Positions 25,540 to 34,735 of a DNA stretch of 38,451 bases are shown piece after piece. Source of the DNA: Bremia lactucae (taxonomy: Eukaryota > Oomycota > Peronosporomycetes > Peronosporales > Peronosporaceae). The position numbers were made by a program, and so were the translations under genes. Positions within the stretch are counted from its first letter, which is position 1; the number at the start of each line of letters is the position of its first letter. The notes under the pieces are model-generated. The model searched no databases, was not told the origin of the DNA, and saw only the letters and a list, made by a program, of their open reading frames with translations. The stretch spans positions 4,963,320 to 5,001,770 of the forward strand of contig NC_090615.1 of assembly GCF_004359215.1 (NCBI RefSeq). Reading direction: 5' to 3'.

Positions 25540-25903
25540 GCGCAATGTGGGTGGCTCGATTACTTCACGTACACGATGTGCAGAGGGATATAAATCAAGT
25601 TCCTACGTAACGATCTTCTATCTACTACTGACTTTATTACAATAATAACAAACTATGCATGGCGCCTACTTGTGCTCCGCACAATTGTGTCTTTTGACGA
25701 TTGGCAAGGTTGATTTAAACTTTAATCAACCAATCAGTAGAACTAATGTCTTATTGCGTGAGTATTACCAAACCTGGTGATATTGGAAGTATTAAGTCAA
25801 AATCAATAAAATATAAAGAGTTTGTATTTTTTATTTTTTTCCTCCCATAGGAAAAAATATTGATTATTCCTCTTGTAGGTTATAATATTTTTGTAATGGG
25901 GCA
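25540..25903 (+). repeat. Gypsy LTR copy A1 (diverged)
   Basis: First of three diverged copies of one LTR type. Shared landmarks are CCTACGTAACGATCTTCTATC at the core (here from 25,602), TTGTGTCTTTTGACGATTGG, GGTTGATTTAAA, and an end resembling TGTAATGGGGCAC. The 5' boundary is unclear. It is related to the complete LTR at 37,071-37,520, with which it shares the GTACAC...AGAG block. Confidence 0.75.
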
Positions 25904-25904
25904 C

Positions 25905-25974
25905 ACACGGTGCACAAAAAAGTTTGGATCATGTGACCGACACGGTGCACAAAAAAGTTTGGATCCTGTGGCGG
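25905..25974 (+). repeat. 35-bp tandem duplication
   Basis: The 26-base string at 25,905-25,930 (ACACGGTGCAC, AAAAAAG, TTTGGATC) is repeated exactly at 25,940-25,965 with a 35-base period. It lies immediately after the end of LTR copy A1. Confidence 0.9.
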
Positions 25975-26169
25975 ATCATACTGCACGATCCAGCCCACAT
26001 CTGCAAAAACAATCCATTTATTCAAGGGATGTGTCGTACGCCTTCGACATGTCAGTCATTGATATTCTTGAATTGTCGTGCATCATGCCAGTATCGAATC
26101 ACCGCCGTCAATTCGTCATTTTGACAGGCGACGTCAACAAGAAGAGTACTGATGAGTACTAGTTTACCT
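25975..26169. other. Spacer between LTR copies A1 and A2
   Basis: Short open frames run through here without recognisable domains. It ends in GAGTACTGATGAGTACTAG, a small inverted repeat. Probably degenerate internal retroelement sequence. Confidence 0.35.
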
Positions 26170-26585
26170 TTAACTAATCACAGTGAAGGTTAGGTGTCTC
26201 AAAACTTCACGTACGTAAGGGTACAGAGGAAGATTTCTAAATAGCGAAGGGCTTCACCAAGGGTTATATTTAGCTTCCTACGTAACGATCTTCTATCTTC
26301 ATCTGAACTTATTATATAAATATCTAACTAAGTGTATGCCTCCTTGCGCACCGCACAATCGTGTCTTATAACGATTTGGCTGGGTTGATTTAAAGCTAAA
26401 TCAACCGATCCTTTGAGTTTGTGTCTTATTGCATCATTTTTTCCAATTTGGAAATATTGGAAGTCATAAGTCAAATTTGTAACGATAGTAATTATGACTT
26501 CTTTATTTTATTCCTCTCATAGGAAAAAACATTTATCATTCCTCCTATAGGTAATAATACTTATGTAACGGGTCACCCCGTTACA
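26170..26585 (+). repeat. Gypsy LTR copy A2
   Basis: Second copy of LTR type A, sharing CCTACGTAACGATCTTCTATC (from 26,276) and CATAGGAAAAAA with copy A1. It ends in a 22-bp near-palindrome, arms TGTAACGGG and CCCGTTACA around TCAC (26,564-26,585). It is joined directly to an LTR of type B. Confidence 0.75.
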
Positions 26586-26884
26586 TAAACGCTCTACTAA
26601 AGCACACACCCTAGCACAGCGAAGACGCGGTTTGACAGACTTTTCTCACGTGCAGTGAGCTTGTTGTGGTGCGCGCCTTAGCAACCTCACCCAACGCTTC
26701 AAGTACTTTGATATACGTGTCATCACAAGAGCGGTAATCCGGCTCCTCGTGCGCACTTACCAAGTAGGAAGAAGTTTTCAGACTGATTTGTATTTAATTG
26801 TCTTAAATATAACTCCTGTTTAAACCAATCATATAATACCATTTCTGTAGATAGACACTAATATGTATTGCGAAACCCGCTACA
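26564..26884 (+). repeat. Gypsy LTR copy B (second type)
   Basis: Collinear with 87-385 at the left edge of the window. It starts at the palindromic TGTAACGGG block shared with copy A2 and ends in CCCGCTACA. The bases after the end (CCCCCCCCTAAATAACAGTCACT) resemble the leader just after the intact LTR at 37,520, which supports 26,884 as the LTR end. Confidence 0.7.
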
Positions 26885-27024
26885 CCCCCCCCTAAATAAC
26901 AGTCACTTTAGTGGCTGATGTAGAGTGACAGAGAGTACTATTATGTCTCTCTCTGTTAATTGCTCATTATTAATTATTTAAATTTAAATTTATTGGTTTA
27001 TATCAGAACTCATTTCGTTTGAGC
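26885..27024 (+). other. Leader of the broken gag element with hairpins
   Basis: Untranslated leader between the type B LTR and gag. It has a perfect 8-bp stem (ACAGAGAG at 26,928-26,935 with CTCTCTGT at 26,949-26,956) and a wobble-containing stem CAGTCACT/AGTGGCTG at about 26,900-26,918. These sit in positions comparable to hairpins in the leader at 37,521-37,639. Confidence 0.55.
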
Positions 27025-27700
27025 ATGGTATCAAAGCCCATGCGCGTAGCTTGCGAGGTCGCAAATCTGGCAGCTGCACGGACCAGTGTAGCTGCTGGTA
27101 ATGCTGATAGACGCTAATGCGTCACCTCCTACTCACATTGGAGGTGAATGGAGTAAGTCACCTGCTACTGCCAGTGCAGGTGACCGCGACAAGTCATCTG
27201 CTACTCTCATTGTCGGTGACTGGCCATGTCGGCGTCATCGCCGGACTGCGCGGCTAAAGTGGAGGCCCCAGGTTCACCCGGGGCCATGTCCGTTAAACCT
27301 AAGATTTCACCGTGACACCAAAGAGGTGATGACGAAGTTTTTGACTCTTCGGACATCTTTGGTGGGGAGTCACCTGGTGATGACTCCATAGACGATGACA
27401 GCTCTAACGATGTCAGAATGGATCACCATGAACATAGTGATCGTTAAGGCCATCTCAGTCAGCATTCTACTGGTGGTGCTAGTATGCATCACCAGGGACG
27501 GAGTGATTCTAGGAATTCCTCCAAGAGTAATGTTAGCGCTAAGGAGGGACCGCAATGCTTTGCAATTCTCTCCCGAAAAGAAACCGTTGTCGCCCTATAA
27601 AGGCAACTTAGCTCGTTGGTCTGGTATGAACAACGATCGATATCAAATTACTTGACTAATCCTGGCTTCACAAGTCTGGTGAGGACGAAACAGAATTCTT
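27025..27700 (+). pseudogene. Broken gypsy gag
   Basis: Starts MVSKPMRVACEV at 27,025. This lines up with MKEQFMRGEDSA of the intact gag at 37,640: both have two Met codons 15 nt apart, then Arg. The frame stops at 27,115 and continues one frame over in a 12-residue repeat, then GSPGAMSVKPK, an acidic stretch (FDSSDIFGGESPGDDS), and SPEKKPLSPYKGNLARWSG, comparable to APEKKPWLLPE of the intact gag. Several frameshifts and stops make it non-functional. Confidence 0.75.
27116..27223 (+). repeat. Three 36-bp tandem repeats, each a hairpin
   Basis: Units at 27,116-27,151, 27,152-27,187 and 27,188-27,223 each encode 12 residues (NASPPTHIGGEW, SKSPATASAGDR, DKSSATLIVGDW). Unit 1 folds with arms TCACCTCC/GGAGGTGA and unit 2 with GTCACCTGC/GCAGGTGAC; both loops are 10 nt. 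Unit 3 has a decayed stem. The C-to-G change between units 1 and 2 is matched by a G-to-C change in the other arm. Confidence 0.9.
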
Positions 27701-28004
27701 CGTTGACGTATTTTCCGGCGTCAATGGTACCAATGTAATTGGGCAAAGGATGGCACTCCTTTGTCTCCAAGCTTGAGAAGCATTTGTGCAGAATGCGCAA
27801 AGCGTATATGGCTTGTCACACTGATTGTTTTCCGTAACCGATTCGAAAAACGGACCGTAGTCAGTGCATGCTACAAGCTGCACTGTTTAACTGAAAGGCA
27901 GGGTTTCCTTGCCTTTCTTTGGAGGATTCATGTCCAAGCTGTTTTAGGAGTGCACGTCATGCTCCTAAGAAAGCATGCCCTTAGAGATCCTCATTAGAGG
28001 ACGC
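27701..28004. other. Retroelement debris, no domain recognised
   Basis: About 300 bp between the plus-strand broken gag and the minus-strand pol. Short frames on both strands show no recognisable domain. A junction between two differently oriented elements must lie here. Confidence 0.4.
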
Positions 28005-28089
28005 TCATCTCTTGTGAAAGGCGCGAAGGGTTTGAGATCGTCCAATCCTCTTACGAGCGCGGGAAGCGCTCGTTTTTCGATGGACCCTC

Positions 28090-28380
28090 TGTCGAGGAAG
28101 ATGAGTCTCGTCGAACTGTCGATCGTTGCCCAAAACGTCCATTATCAGTTGGGAGCGCGGTGTTAAACTATCATGCGAGTGTGGATACCCCCGCCAACAA
28201 CTTAGGTAACTCATTCGAACCCCTTTCACTCCGCGGTGGTTCAGGAAGCGTTCAACAAAGAAACGCTTCTCACCACTCGAATCCGTCAATAAATATGGGG
28301 GGGAATGAAATCGGGTCCGTCTTATTCGCCAAACCCGAGTCGACATCGTGATTTGGATCACAGCCTTCACTATTTGAGGG
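28090..28380 (-). pseudogene. Integrase-linked chromodomain remnant
   Basis: The frame reads PPYLLTDSSGEKRFFVERFL, then NHRGVKGVRMSYLSCWRGYP and HSHDSLTPRSQLI. This is the pattern of gypsy chromodomains: FxVERxLxHR, then YLxxWxGYPxxxxSWEP. The canonical Trp before EP is Leu here (SLTP). Such domains direct integration to particular chromatin. It lies at the C-terminus of the decayed pol. Confidence 0.88.
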
Positions 28381-28827
28381 AGGACATTGATCACGTTGCC
28401 GATAGTCAGCGGTGACGGTCGATGGTGTTGTCCGCAATCAGTTGAAATAACTGTGCGCATGTTGGGGTTGATCAAATTGTAAACGAACATACACATCAAA
28501 CCTTTCAAAACGATCTGGTGACAGCTCGTCAAAATATCTCTTTCTTGAAGGAAAAGTAGATCATCTGGTTCGTGAGAGCCAGACTTTGACCCGAGACCAT
28601 CAGGCTTTGGCTATGTACCATCAGGCTTTTGCGGATTCCAAAGGCCGTGCCGGTTTAATTCGGAACCGGAAGAAAGCCTCGTACTGGTGGTATGGGTGGA
28701 GGCGCCCGACATAAAACGTAGGATACTTACGCATCCCACAAGGCAGCTCGATCGTGTACGCCTAGCCTCGACAATGCAGTACACAGAACGGGCCGATCTA
28801 CCTAGGCAGTAATTAATAACTGCCCAC

Positions 28828-29725
28828 TTACGTCACTACACGCTTTGGTAGGTTTACTGTAGACAGTAGGACTAGATCATTAACATTAAATGAAAGAATA
28901 TATGGTCTTTCATTTTTGTCAAAGTTCCATCTCTGTCGGTCCACCACATCAGCGGTGGAGTCCTGTACGAAACGGGCTACTGTTTCTCTCGCCAGCAGGA
29001 ATTCTCCTGCTGACTCAGTTTTGTTTTTGTCTTCAAAGCGATTGGTGCGCACTGCGGAGATTTCCATCTCCTTTTAGTAAGAGCATTATTGTTTTCACTA
29101 ATATTATTGTTTTCGATGCTGAGAATTTCAGCATCGTTGTCAAAGTCATTAATAGCATTGTCGCTGTTACTGGAATTGTTCACTTCAATGTTGATTGAAT
29201 CAATATCGATATCCTTCGCATTACCGCACAGTCAATGCGTGAGGAGCAAGAGCTAGATTGTTCTTTGCATCGTCGAGCCCCCCCCCCCTTGAATAAGAGT
29301 CATTTACAAATAAGGTGGGTATACGTGGATGGCGTAAGCCATTCATGAAATATAGAAGCATGCACTGAATTGTTGATCGCAAATTCTACCATCGACAAGA
29401 ATTCGCTTCAACTCGTAAAAGAGTGGACGTATCTGCGAAGTATCTCTACGAGAATGCGACTTGCGCGCTCCTTCTGACCATCTGTTTCACGATGATCAGA
29501 AGTTGACATTTTCAACTGTGTTTTAAGTGATCTAAACACAGATTGCCAAATTTCCGCCGTGAAACAGGGGTTTCGATCGAAGACCAATTAACGGGGTAAT
29601 TAACGGTATTGAATATTGTATCAGCATATAACGACACGAGGTGTATCGCTAGCATTGGCTGTGTAATACAGTAAAACATTGCGTGTTGTCTAACGATTAT
29701 TAAAAATTGACGCAATTTCGACGAT
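28828..29725 (-). pseudogene. Gypsy integrase remnant
   Basis: Pieces of integrase are read on the minus strand. A core segment lies at 29,715-29,512 (NLCLDHLKHS). A second at about 29,420-29,330 reads SEFLSMVEFAINNSVHAS, preceded by an in-frame stop. The C-terminal part at 29,067-28,828 includes FVQDSTADVVDRQRWNFDKN and LSFNVNDLVLLSTVNLPK. Motifs match gypsy integrases (EFAxNNSxH, GDLVLLST). Confidence 0.85.
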
Positions 29726-30089
29726 CCTTTTCAGGATTTTTGTGATGGAGATATATAGTAATTTAACAACTTTCAGACCCTAATCTTCTTGATACGCTCT
29801 TCAAATGTCGTCAAGTAAAGTTGACGCGGAACACTTATTGTTGCAACAGTGGACCCATGCTCACCATTGCTTGTTGCAACAGTGGACTTATCATCACTGT
29901 TGTTTTGTGCAGCCGGCTCGAAATTAGGTCGGCTTTTGCAACGACATTAAGTCGCCTGATTTATATTTCACGGAGAAGCTATACCATGCGGAGACAGACA
30001 GACATCTCGCCATTTTTGCGAGAGGTCTGAACTGTTTACGGCCGTGCGTATGGACGCATGGTCAGTATAATCAATGAACGGTCTATCTA

Positions 30090-31545
30090 CCTAATGATAG
30101 ATCCTAAACTTAGCCTGTGCGTATTTCATGGCAAGCGGTGGGTAATTGCGATGAGCTAGTTTAAGCTGACGTGACTGACAGCATACGAGGCGCTCTGCGC
30201 TGTTTGAGTGATATTGCAGTAACGCACAGCCGATTGCGAAATTGCTGGCGTCACAGACCACATGAAATGGTCTGTCTTGGACCTCAATCGCCAGGATTGA
30301 CGATTGCATCGAGCTTTGTTTGATACCCTCACAGAACGCTAACAATCAGCGTTCCATGAGACTTTACCTTTTTCTTGAGTAAACAAAAAAATATTCTGCC
30401 ATTTCGGCATAATTTTGGGAGTACTTATGTGAGTACGCCGCTAGGTCGAGGAACTTTCGAAATCCCTTTAGATGCGACTCGCACAGGCCAGTCGGTGATC
30501 GTTTTAATATTTTCTGGACCAGGGCGCACATCGTGTTTACCCACGATGCACCCAAGAAGTGTTTCTTTCACATGCAGCGAATTTGCACTGCTGATTTGCA
30601 TACAACTCATGCATACGCACATGTGTAAGAACCTTTCGGACGTGGGTACGATGTACTTCGACGTCCGACTCTTCCGTTCATAGCTATGCTATGAACGAAG
30701 ACGTCATTCAAATAATTCAGTGTTGTATTCCGCACCGATCTCAACAGATTAGTTACACATCTGTTAAAGGTTGCAGGGGCATTACTAAGCCCGTGTTGCA
30801 TTACTAGTCGTTCCCATAGCATTCAGGTTGAGTGCTTACTGATGTGAAGGGAATATCCTGTTCACGCATAAGTATCGGATACAATACGTCCATCAGATCC
30901 ATTGACAAATTTTTATTAATTATTTGACTTACCGTCAACGAACATGTCTTTTCGTGAAATCGGCGTTTAGATCCGTACCGTTGCAGCGTCCAATTTATTG
31001 AATTCATGCACAATCCGCACCCCTCTTGTTGCTTTACACCCACAGAAGGTCGGATAGGTATGATAAGAGGTTAACTTCCTTACATGGCCGGCTGCTAAGC
31101 GATCGGCAATGAATTTGTCGATCGCTTATACTTGTTCACGAGGCAATGGCCACTGCTCCTTGACACAGTACTTCGAATCTGGAATCAGGTCAAGTTTGTG
31201 TCAAGTGCCTGTATCCTAAGGCGACTCGCACGGTACGAATTCAGACAATACATTCTTAAGTTTGATCAAATCTCTATATAAAGGAATTGTCTCTAAAGAC
31301 TTCCAGGATCGGGACGTAAAACGTTCAATCCGATTCTTCTCATCGTGGACACTTTCGTCCAGTGATGATCGGCTGAGAACTTGTTCGTTTTCAGAATATA
31401 CAATTGCCGACGGAATATCGGCTACGTACTTTTCACTGTGACAAGTACGCAGATCTGCTTGTCTTGTCGCTAAGCAGATCACGCAAGAACCGTTTTGGTT
31501 CTGCGTCTCAATTGAGTTATATCTGAGACTTACTTCGGAGATCAA
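30090..31545 (-). pseudogene. Gypsy reverse transcriptase and RNase H remnant
   Basis: Minus-strand order: an acidic N-terminal linker (VLSRSSLDESVHDEKNRIER, 31,400-31,300); the RT start (SMDLMDVLYPILMREQDIPF, about 30,900); RT core (LVMQHGLSNAPATFNRCVTN, then NYLNDVFVHS at about 30,690); RT thumb (LLGCIVGKHDVRPGPENIK, FLDLAAYSHKYSQNYAEM); and RNase H (FHVVCDASNFAIGCALLQY, SRQLKLAHRNYPP). The catalytic Y/F-x-DD motif reads YLND, so one catalytic Asp is lost as well as the frame. Confidence 0.9.
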
Positions 31546-31560
31546 GTGTATAAGCGCCTA

Positions 31561-32554
31561 CACTTGATCCGTTGTTTAGTTAGACATTTAATGGCTCAGT
31601 TTCCTCTTAGGGGACCTATTTCCAAAGGTACCTCGAAGCCTTTGACCACAGGTTTCTGGGGGCTTATTCCCGCAGAATCTTAAGGACTTATTCTCGCATG
31701 TTTTTTTGAAGTATCCTCCCCAACTGCCTCTAGCTGTAATTGCGCAACCACAGCGCGATCCTCTACGATCGACACTCCAGTCGATCTAGGACTTTCGCAC
31801 TGTCTCTTATAGACAGGCGTTTCATATTTTCGTGGATGTTGCTATCCAAACAAGCATCCTTGTTTTGTAGCACTCAACTTATTCTAGTGGTCAAACTTCG
31901 ACGCTGCCAATGCTTGTGCACAGCCGTCGGTATTAAACTCCAATGTGTAAACATGTTTCTTTACTGCTTCAGATGCACATGTTGCTAGGCGCACTCTCAT
32001 CCTCGTTAGAGAACATCGCGCTCAATAGTTTTAGCTCTGCGATCTTCTAGCGATTGTCGTCGATCGACGCCCCACAATCGACTAGGAACTTTAGTGACAG
32101 ATTTTATGCCACTATGTTTTTTTAGGGTAATGAGCTTAACTTCAAAAAATCTCACAAAATGTTTGTGTGTGAGGAGCAAAAGGAGCAACTTTTAGTCAAA
32201 ATGCCTGCAATTTGTTTTTGTCGTTACTGGATCCTTAGGGCGCTCCGCACCTACCCACCCCGTCCATTTTTTTTGACAATCGCCTCGCCGTTCCAATTTC
32301 GTAACAGCATCGGATCCGCGTTCTCCGCTGTTCCTAGCGGAACGCCAATCGTTTCGCTCACTCTTTCTAGGCGTGGGGCAGGCGTAGTGGCCCGAGTACT
32401 TTGTCAGTAATGGAGAGCGGTCGAACGCAAGAGTTTGTCGTAGGCGGGCCAGCCGTTGGCACCATGCTGTTTACTCTGAACACAGATGACAACATGCGGC
32501 CAAAGCCGATTTCATACAGCATGAACTCGACGGGGCTCAACAGAAAGAAGCTTT
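31561..32554. other. Retroelement debris with diverged hairpin repeats
   Basis: No intact gene. Copies of a hairpin-bearing motif occur at about 31,765-31,826 (arms GATCGAC/GTCGATC and CTGTCT/AGACAG) and, more diverged, at 32,038-32,115 (arms CGATTGT/ACAATCG). A third copy is at 33,170-33,227. An open frame at 32,410-32,592 (MESGRTQEFVVGG) has no recognised domain up to its last third, where it meets the broken gag below. Confidence 0.45.
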
Positions 32555-33227
32555 TTTTCACTTGGAAGGCTCTCAACACGCTGACGTGTTAAGAGAACAG
32601 GTTGCTCAACAGTTTTAAATGTTGGGACAGCAACATTAACATGCTGCTAGCGGGCGACGCTTCTGGGTCGACCCGGCAGCTTAAAGATAGAAATCTCTAA
32701 GTTTAAGGCAGTCGAAGGCGACTCCCGTTTCAAGATGGTTTGTCAAATGAGACGACGCCATTGAAGTTCGCCGTGTCAATGGTGATGCGACGAAAGTAAG
32801 ATTTAACATGTCCTACTTAGCCGGACGTGCCAAATCTTTGGCCTTAGGGCATAATCTTCACAAGCCATTTGATTATGGGTCATATAAGACTTTAATACCC
32901 GGCTCAGGCAAACATTTGAGCCGCCACGTGACGAATTCAGGGCTCGAGCCATGCTCCTGGATTTGAAGCAGGGCAAGCGTGATCTCCACGTTTATGTCCG
33001 ACATGCACGATACCTACTAAGTTGTATCGTGAGTCATCTAATAGAAAAACAAACACAGGTGATTGTGTTCATGAATGGTCTTGCAGACAGTTCTGTTAAG
33101 ACAGGACGGTGGCAATGGAAGTTGGAATCCGTTAAGGAGTGCGTAACAACTCACCTGCCGAATTCTATGATCGACTCTACAGTCCATCTAGGACTTTCCA
33201 CTGCCTCTTATAGACAGGCGTTTTAAT
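32555..33227 (+). pseudogene. Broken gypsy gag core
   Basis: Read across several frames, this is the central part of a Ty3/gypsy gag: EGSQHADVLREQVAQQF, then FNMSYLAGRAKSLALGHNLH (about 32,805-32,864), then LLDLKQGKRDLHVYVRHARY, and VFMNGLADSSVKT (33,064-33,102). The motifs LxGxAxxW and ELxxLKQGxxxVxxYxxxxxxL are usual for retrotransposon gag. Stops and frameshifts prevent function. It ends in the repeat motif at 33,170-33,227. Confidence 0.85.
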
Positions 33228-33789
33228 GACGAATTTTAAACTGTAAATTCGACCTTAAAAGAAGCGACGGCGTAACAATTATGTGCATCTAGAGTAGCGT
33301 GCTCTAGGAGCGACGCACCCGTTCCATTTTTAAGGTCTTACAGAGAACCTACGAATAACGATGAAATTTGTTGACGCTGATGAATTTGTTGCAAGATAAA
33401 AATTCTTACTGCATCGACCGACTCAGTGGCGACTGAGAAGGCCAGCGGATCACCCGGGGCCGAGTCCGTTAAACCTTTTGGTTCTAGTCGGTTCTCGAAG
33501 ATCGACAAACTCGACCACTACCTCCATGTTTCGGAGGAGGTTCTTGATCACGAGCGCTGTAAGATTCACTCACCTGTTCCCGTTTGAACTCGAGCCGCTA
33601 GACCAAGCGATCTCTGCAGCTGAATAAGAGGACTTCAGCCTGAAAAGGATTTCGTCCACTCTTGAGATTATCGTCCCCCGAGACGACAAGAATACGGAGG
33701 TCCCGAGCCAATAGACCGGCGAGAACTCGTGCTTTTTAAGTTACAAACGATTGCAAAAATGCAGTCGTTGTCAAAAGAAGTCGACCTAC
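33228..33789 (+). pseudogene. Second gag N-terminal fragment
   Basis: Around 33,412-33,590 a frame reads SVATEKASGSPGAESVKPFG, then SSRFSKIDKLDHYLHVSEEV, before a stop. GSPGAESVKP matches GSPGAMSVKP of the broken gag at about 27,265-27,300, so this is a fragment of the same gag family. A perfect stem CTCAGT/ACTGAG lies at 33,422-33,437. The rest has no recognisable feature. Confidence 0.6.
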
Positions 33790-34485
33790 ACTAAATACAG
33801 TGAAGGTGGCGTGCCTTGACTGCTTCAAGTACACAACGTACAGAAGAAGGTTCTAAGTAGCTCAGAAATCTTAGCAACTAAAGATATTTTTAAGGCTTTA
33901 GATAAAGGGAAAAGTACAACTGTATTAACACATAAAGTTCCTACGTAATGATCTTCTATCGACTACTGAATTTATTGAATTAATAACTAAATATGTATGG
34001 CGTCTCCGCGCGAAGTCGAATCGTGTCTTGTAACGATTGGCGGGGTTGATTTACACTTAAACCAACCGATCAATAGAACTATTGTCTTAATTCGTCAATG
34101 TTACCAAATTTGTTAATATTGAAAGTATTAAGTCTAGACAGCTTAAAAATGCGAATAAGACCTACCCACTACAAAGAGTTACTTGCAATGTGCAACAGGT
34201 TGTGCTGATGTGGTCATGTGGCTGTAAAGGGTGAGGTAGATGTGTCAACACGCTCGCTTTAGCCATTTACATCGTTATGTTACCTGGTGGTACTGCTAAA
34301 CTTGTATGCGTTGTAGACGCATGCACCGAATTATTGATGGCGAATTCGACCATCGGTAAAAACTCGCTATAATTCGGATACGATTGGACGTAACCTCGTA
34401 CTTCTTTATTAATATCCTTTTTGTAGGAAATAATTTTATTTCTCCAACTAAAGATAATATTTATGTAACGGGACACCTTGTTACA
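33790..34485 (+). repeat. Gypsy LTR copy A3, interrupted by integrase fragment
   Basis: Third type A copy, with TTCCTACGTAATGATCTTC at about 33,939, ACGATTGGCGGGGTTGATTT, and the palindromic end (arms TGTAAC/GTTACA, 34,464-34,485). Between about 34,190 and 34,397 the LTR similarity breaks. On the minus strand this gap encodes YSEFLPMVEFAINNSVHAS, a gypsy integrase fragment. LTR similarity resumes at about 34,398 (TACTTCTTTATT). Confidence 0.75.
34250..34397 (-). pseudogene. Gypsy integrase fragment inside LTR copy A3
   Basis: Short minus-strand piece (YVQSYPNYSEFLPMVEFA, INNSVHASTTHTSL) matching the integrase segment of the decayed pol at about 29,420-29,330. Its frame runs from the flanking LTR into the integrase, which explains an open frame of 89 codons that is not a gene. 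Confidence 0.8.
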
Positions 34486-34735
34486 CGAATATATTCGTGC
34501 TTTGGTACAATCCCAGAAAATTGGCATGACGGTCATTTTGTATTCTGGCAGTGCTCCAGTTTTCTGCAGCTATTGTCGGCGGACCAACCGGCATGATATA
34601 GATTCAGCTGGTTAGTCGCTATCCGATAACAGGTCCGGATACTCAAAGAGGCTGTTCGCGTGATCAAAGACGTGTAAGTGCCTCTAATGTGCTGCTGCCG
34701 CAAGCCATTGATCCGCCTGCTTCTACGCTTAAAGA

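Larger units (their letters stand above)
28005..31560 (-). mobile_element. Decayed Ty3/gypsy chromovirus pol
   Basis: Minus-strand gypsy pol with RT, RNase H, integrase and chromodomain in that order (31.5 to 28.0 kb), interrupted by many stops and frameshifts. The order RT then integrase separates it from copia, and the C-terminal chromodomain marks it as a chromovirus. A linker at about 30,000-29,780 (STVATSNGEHGSTVATISVP) contains a duplicated STVAT. No protease active site or flanking LTR could be identified with confidence. Confidence 0.9.

Noticed and set aside
25399..25593. 64-codon lysine-rich frame as a possible small secreted effector
   Set aside because: No signal peptide or RXLR/LXLFLAK motif, and its end overlaps LTR copy A1.
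25860..34490. CRISPR-like array suggested by recurring palindromic repeats
   Set aside because: Repeats are irregularly spaced, diverged and tied to LTR ends; the genome is eukaryotic.
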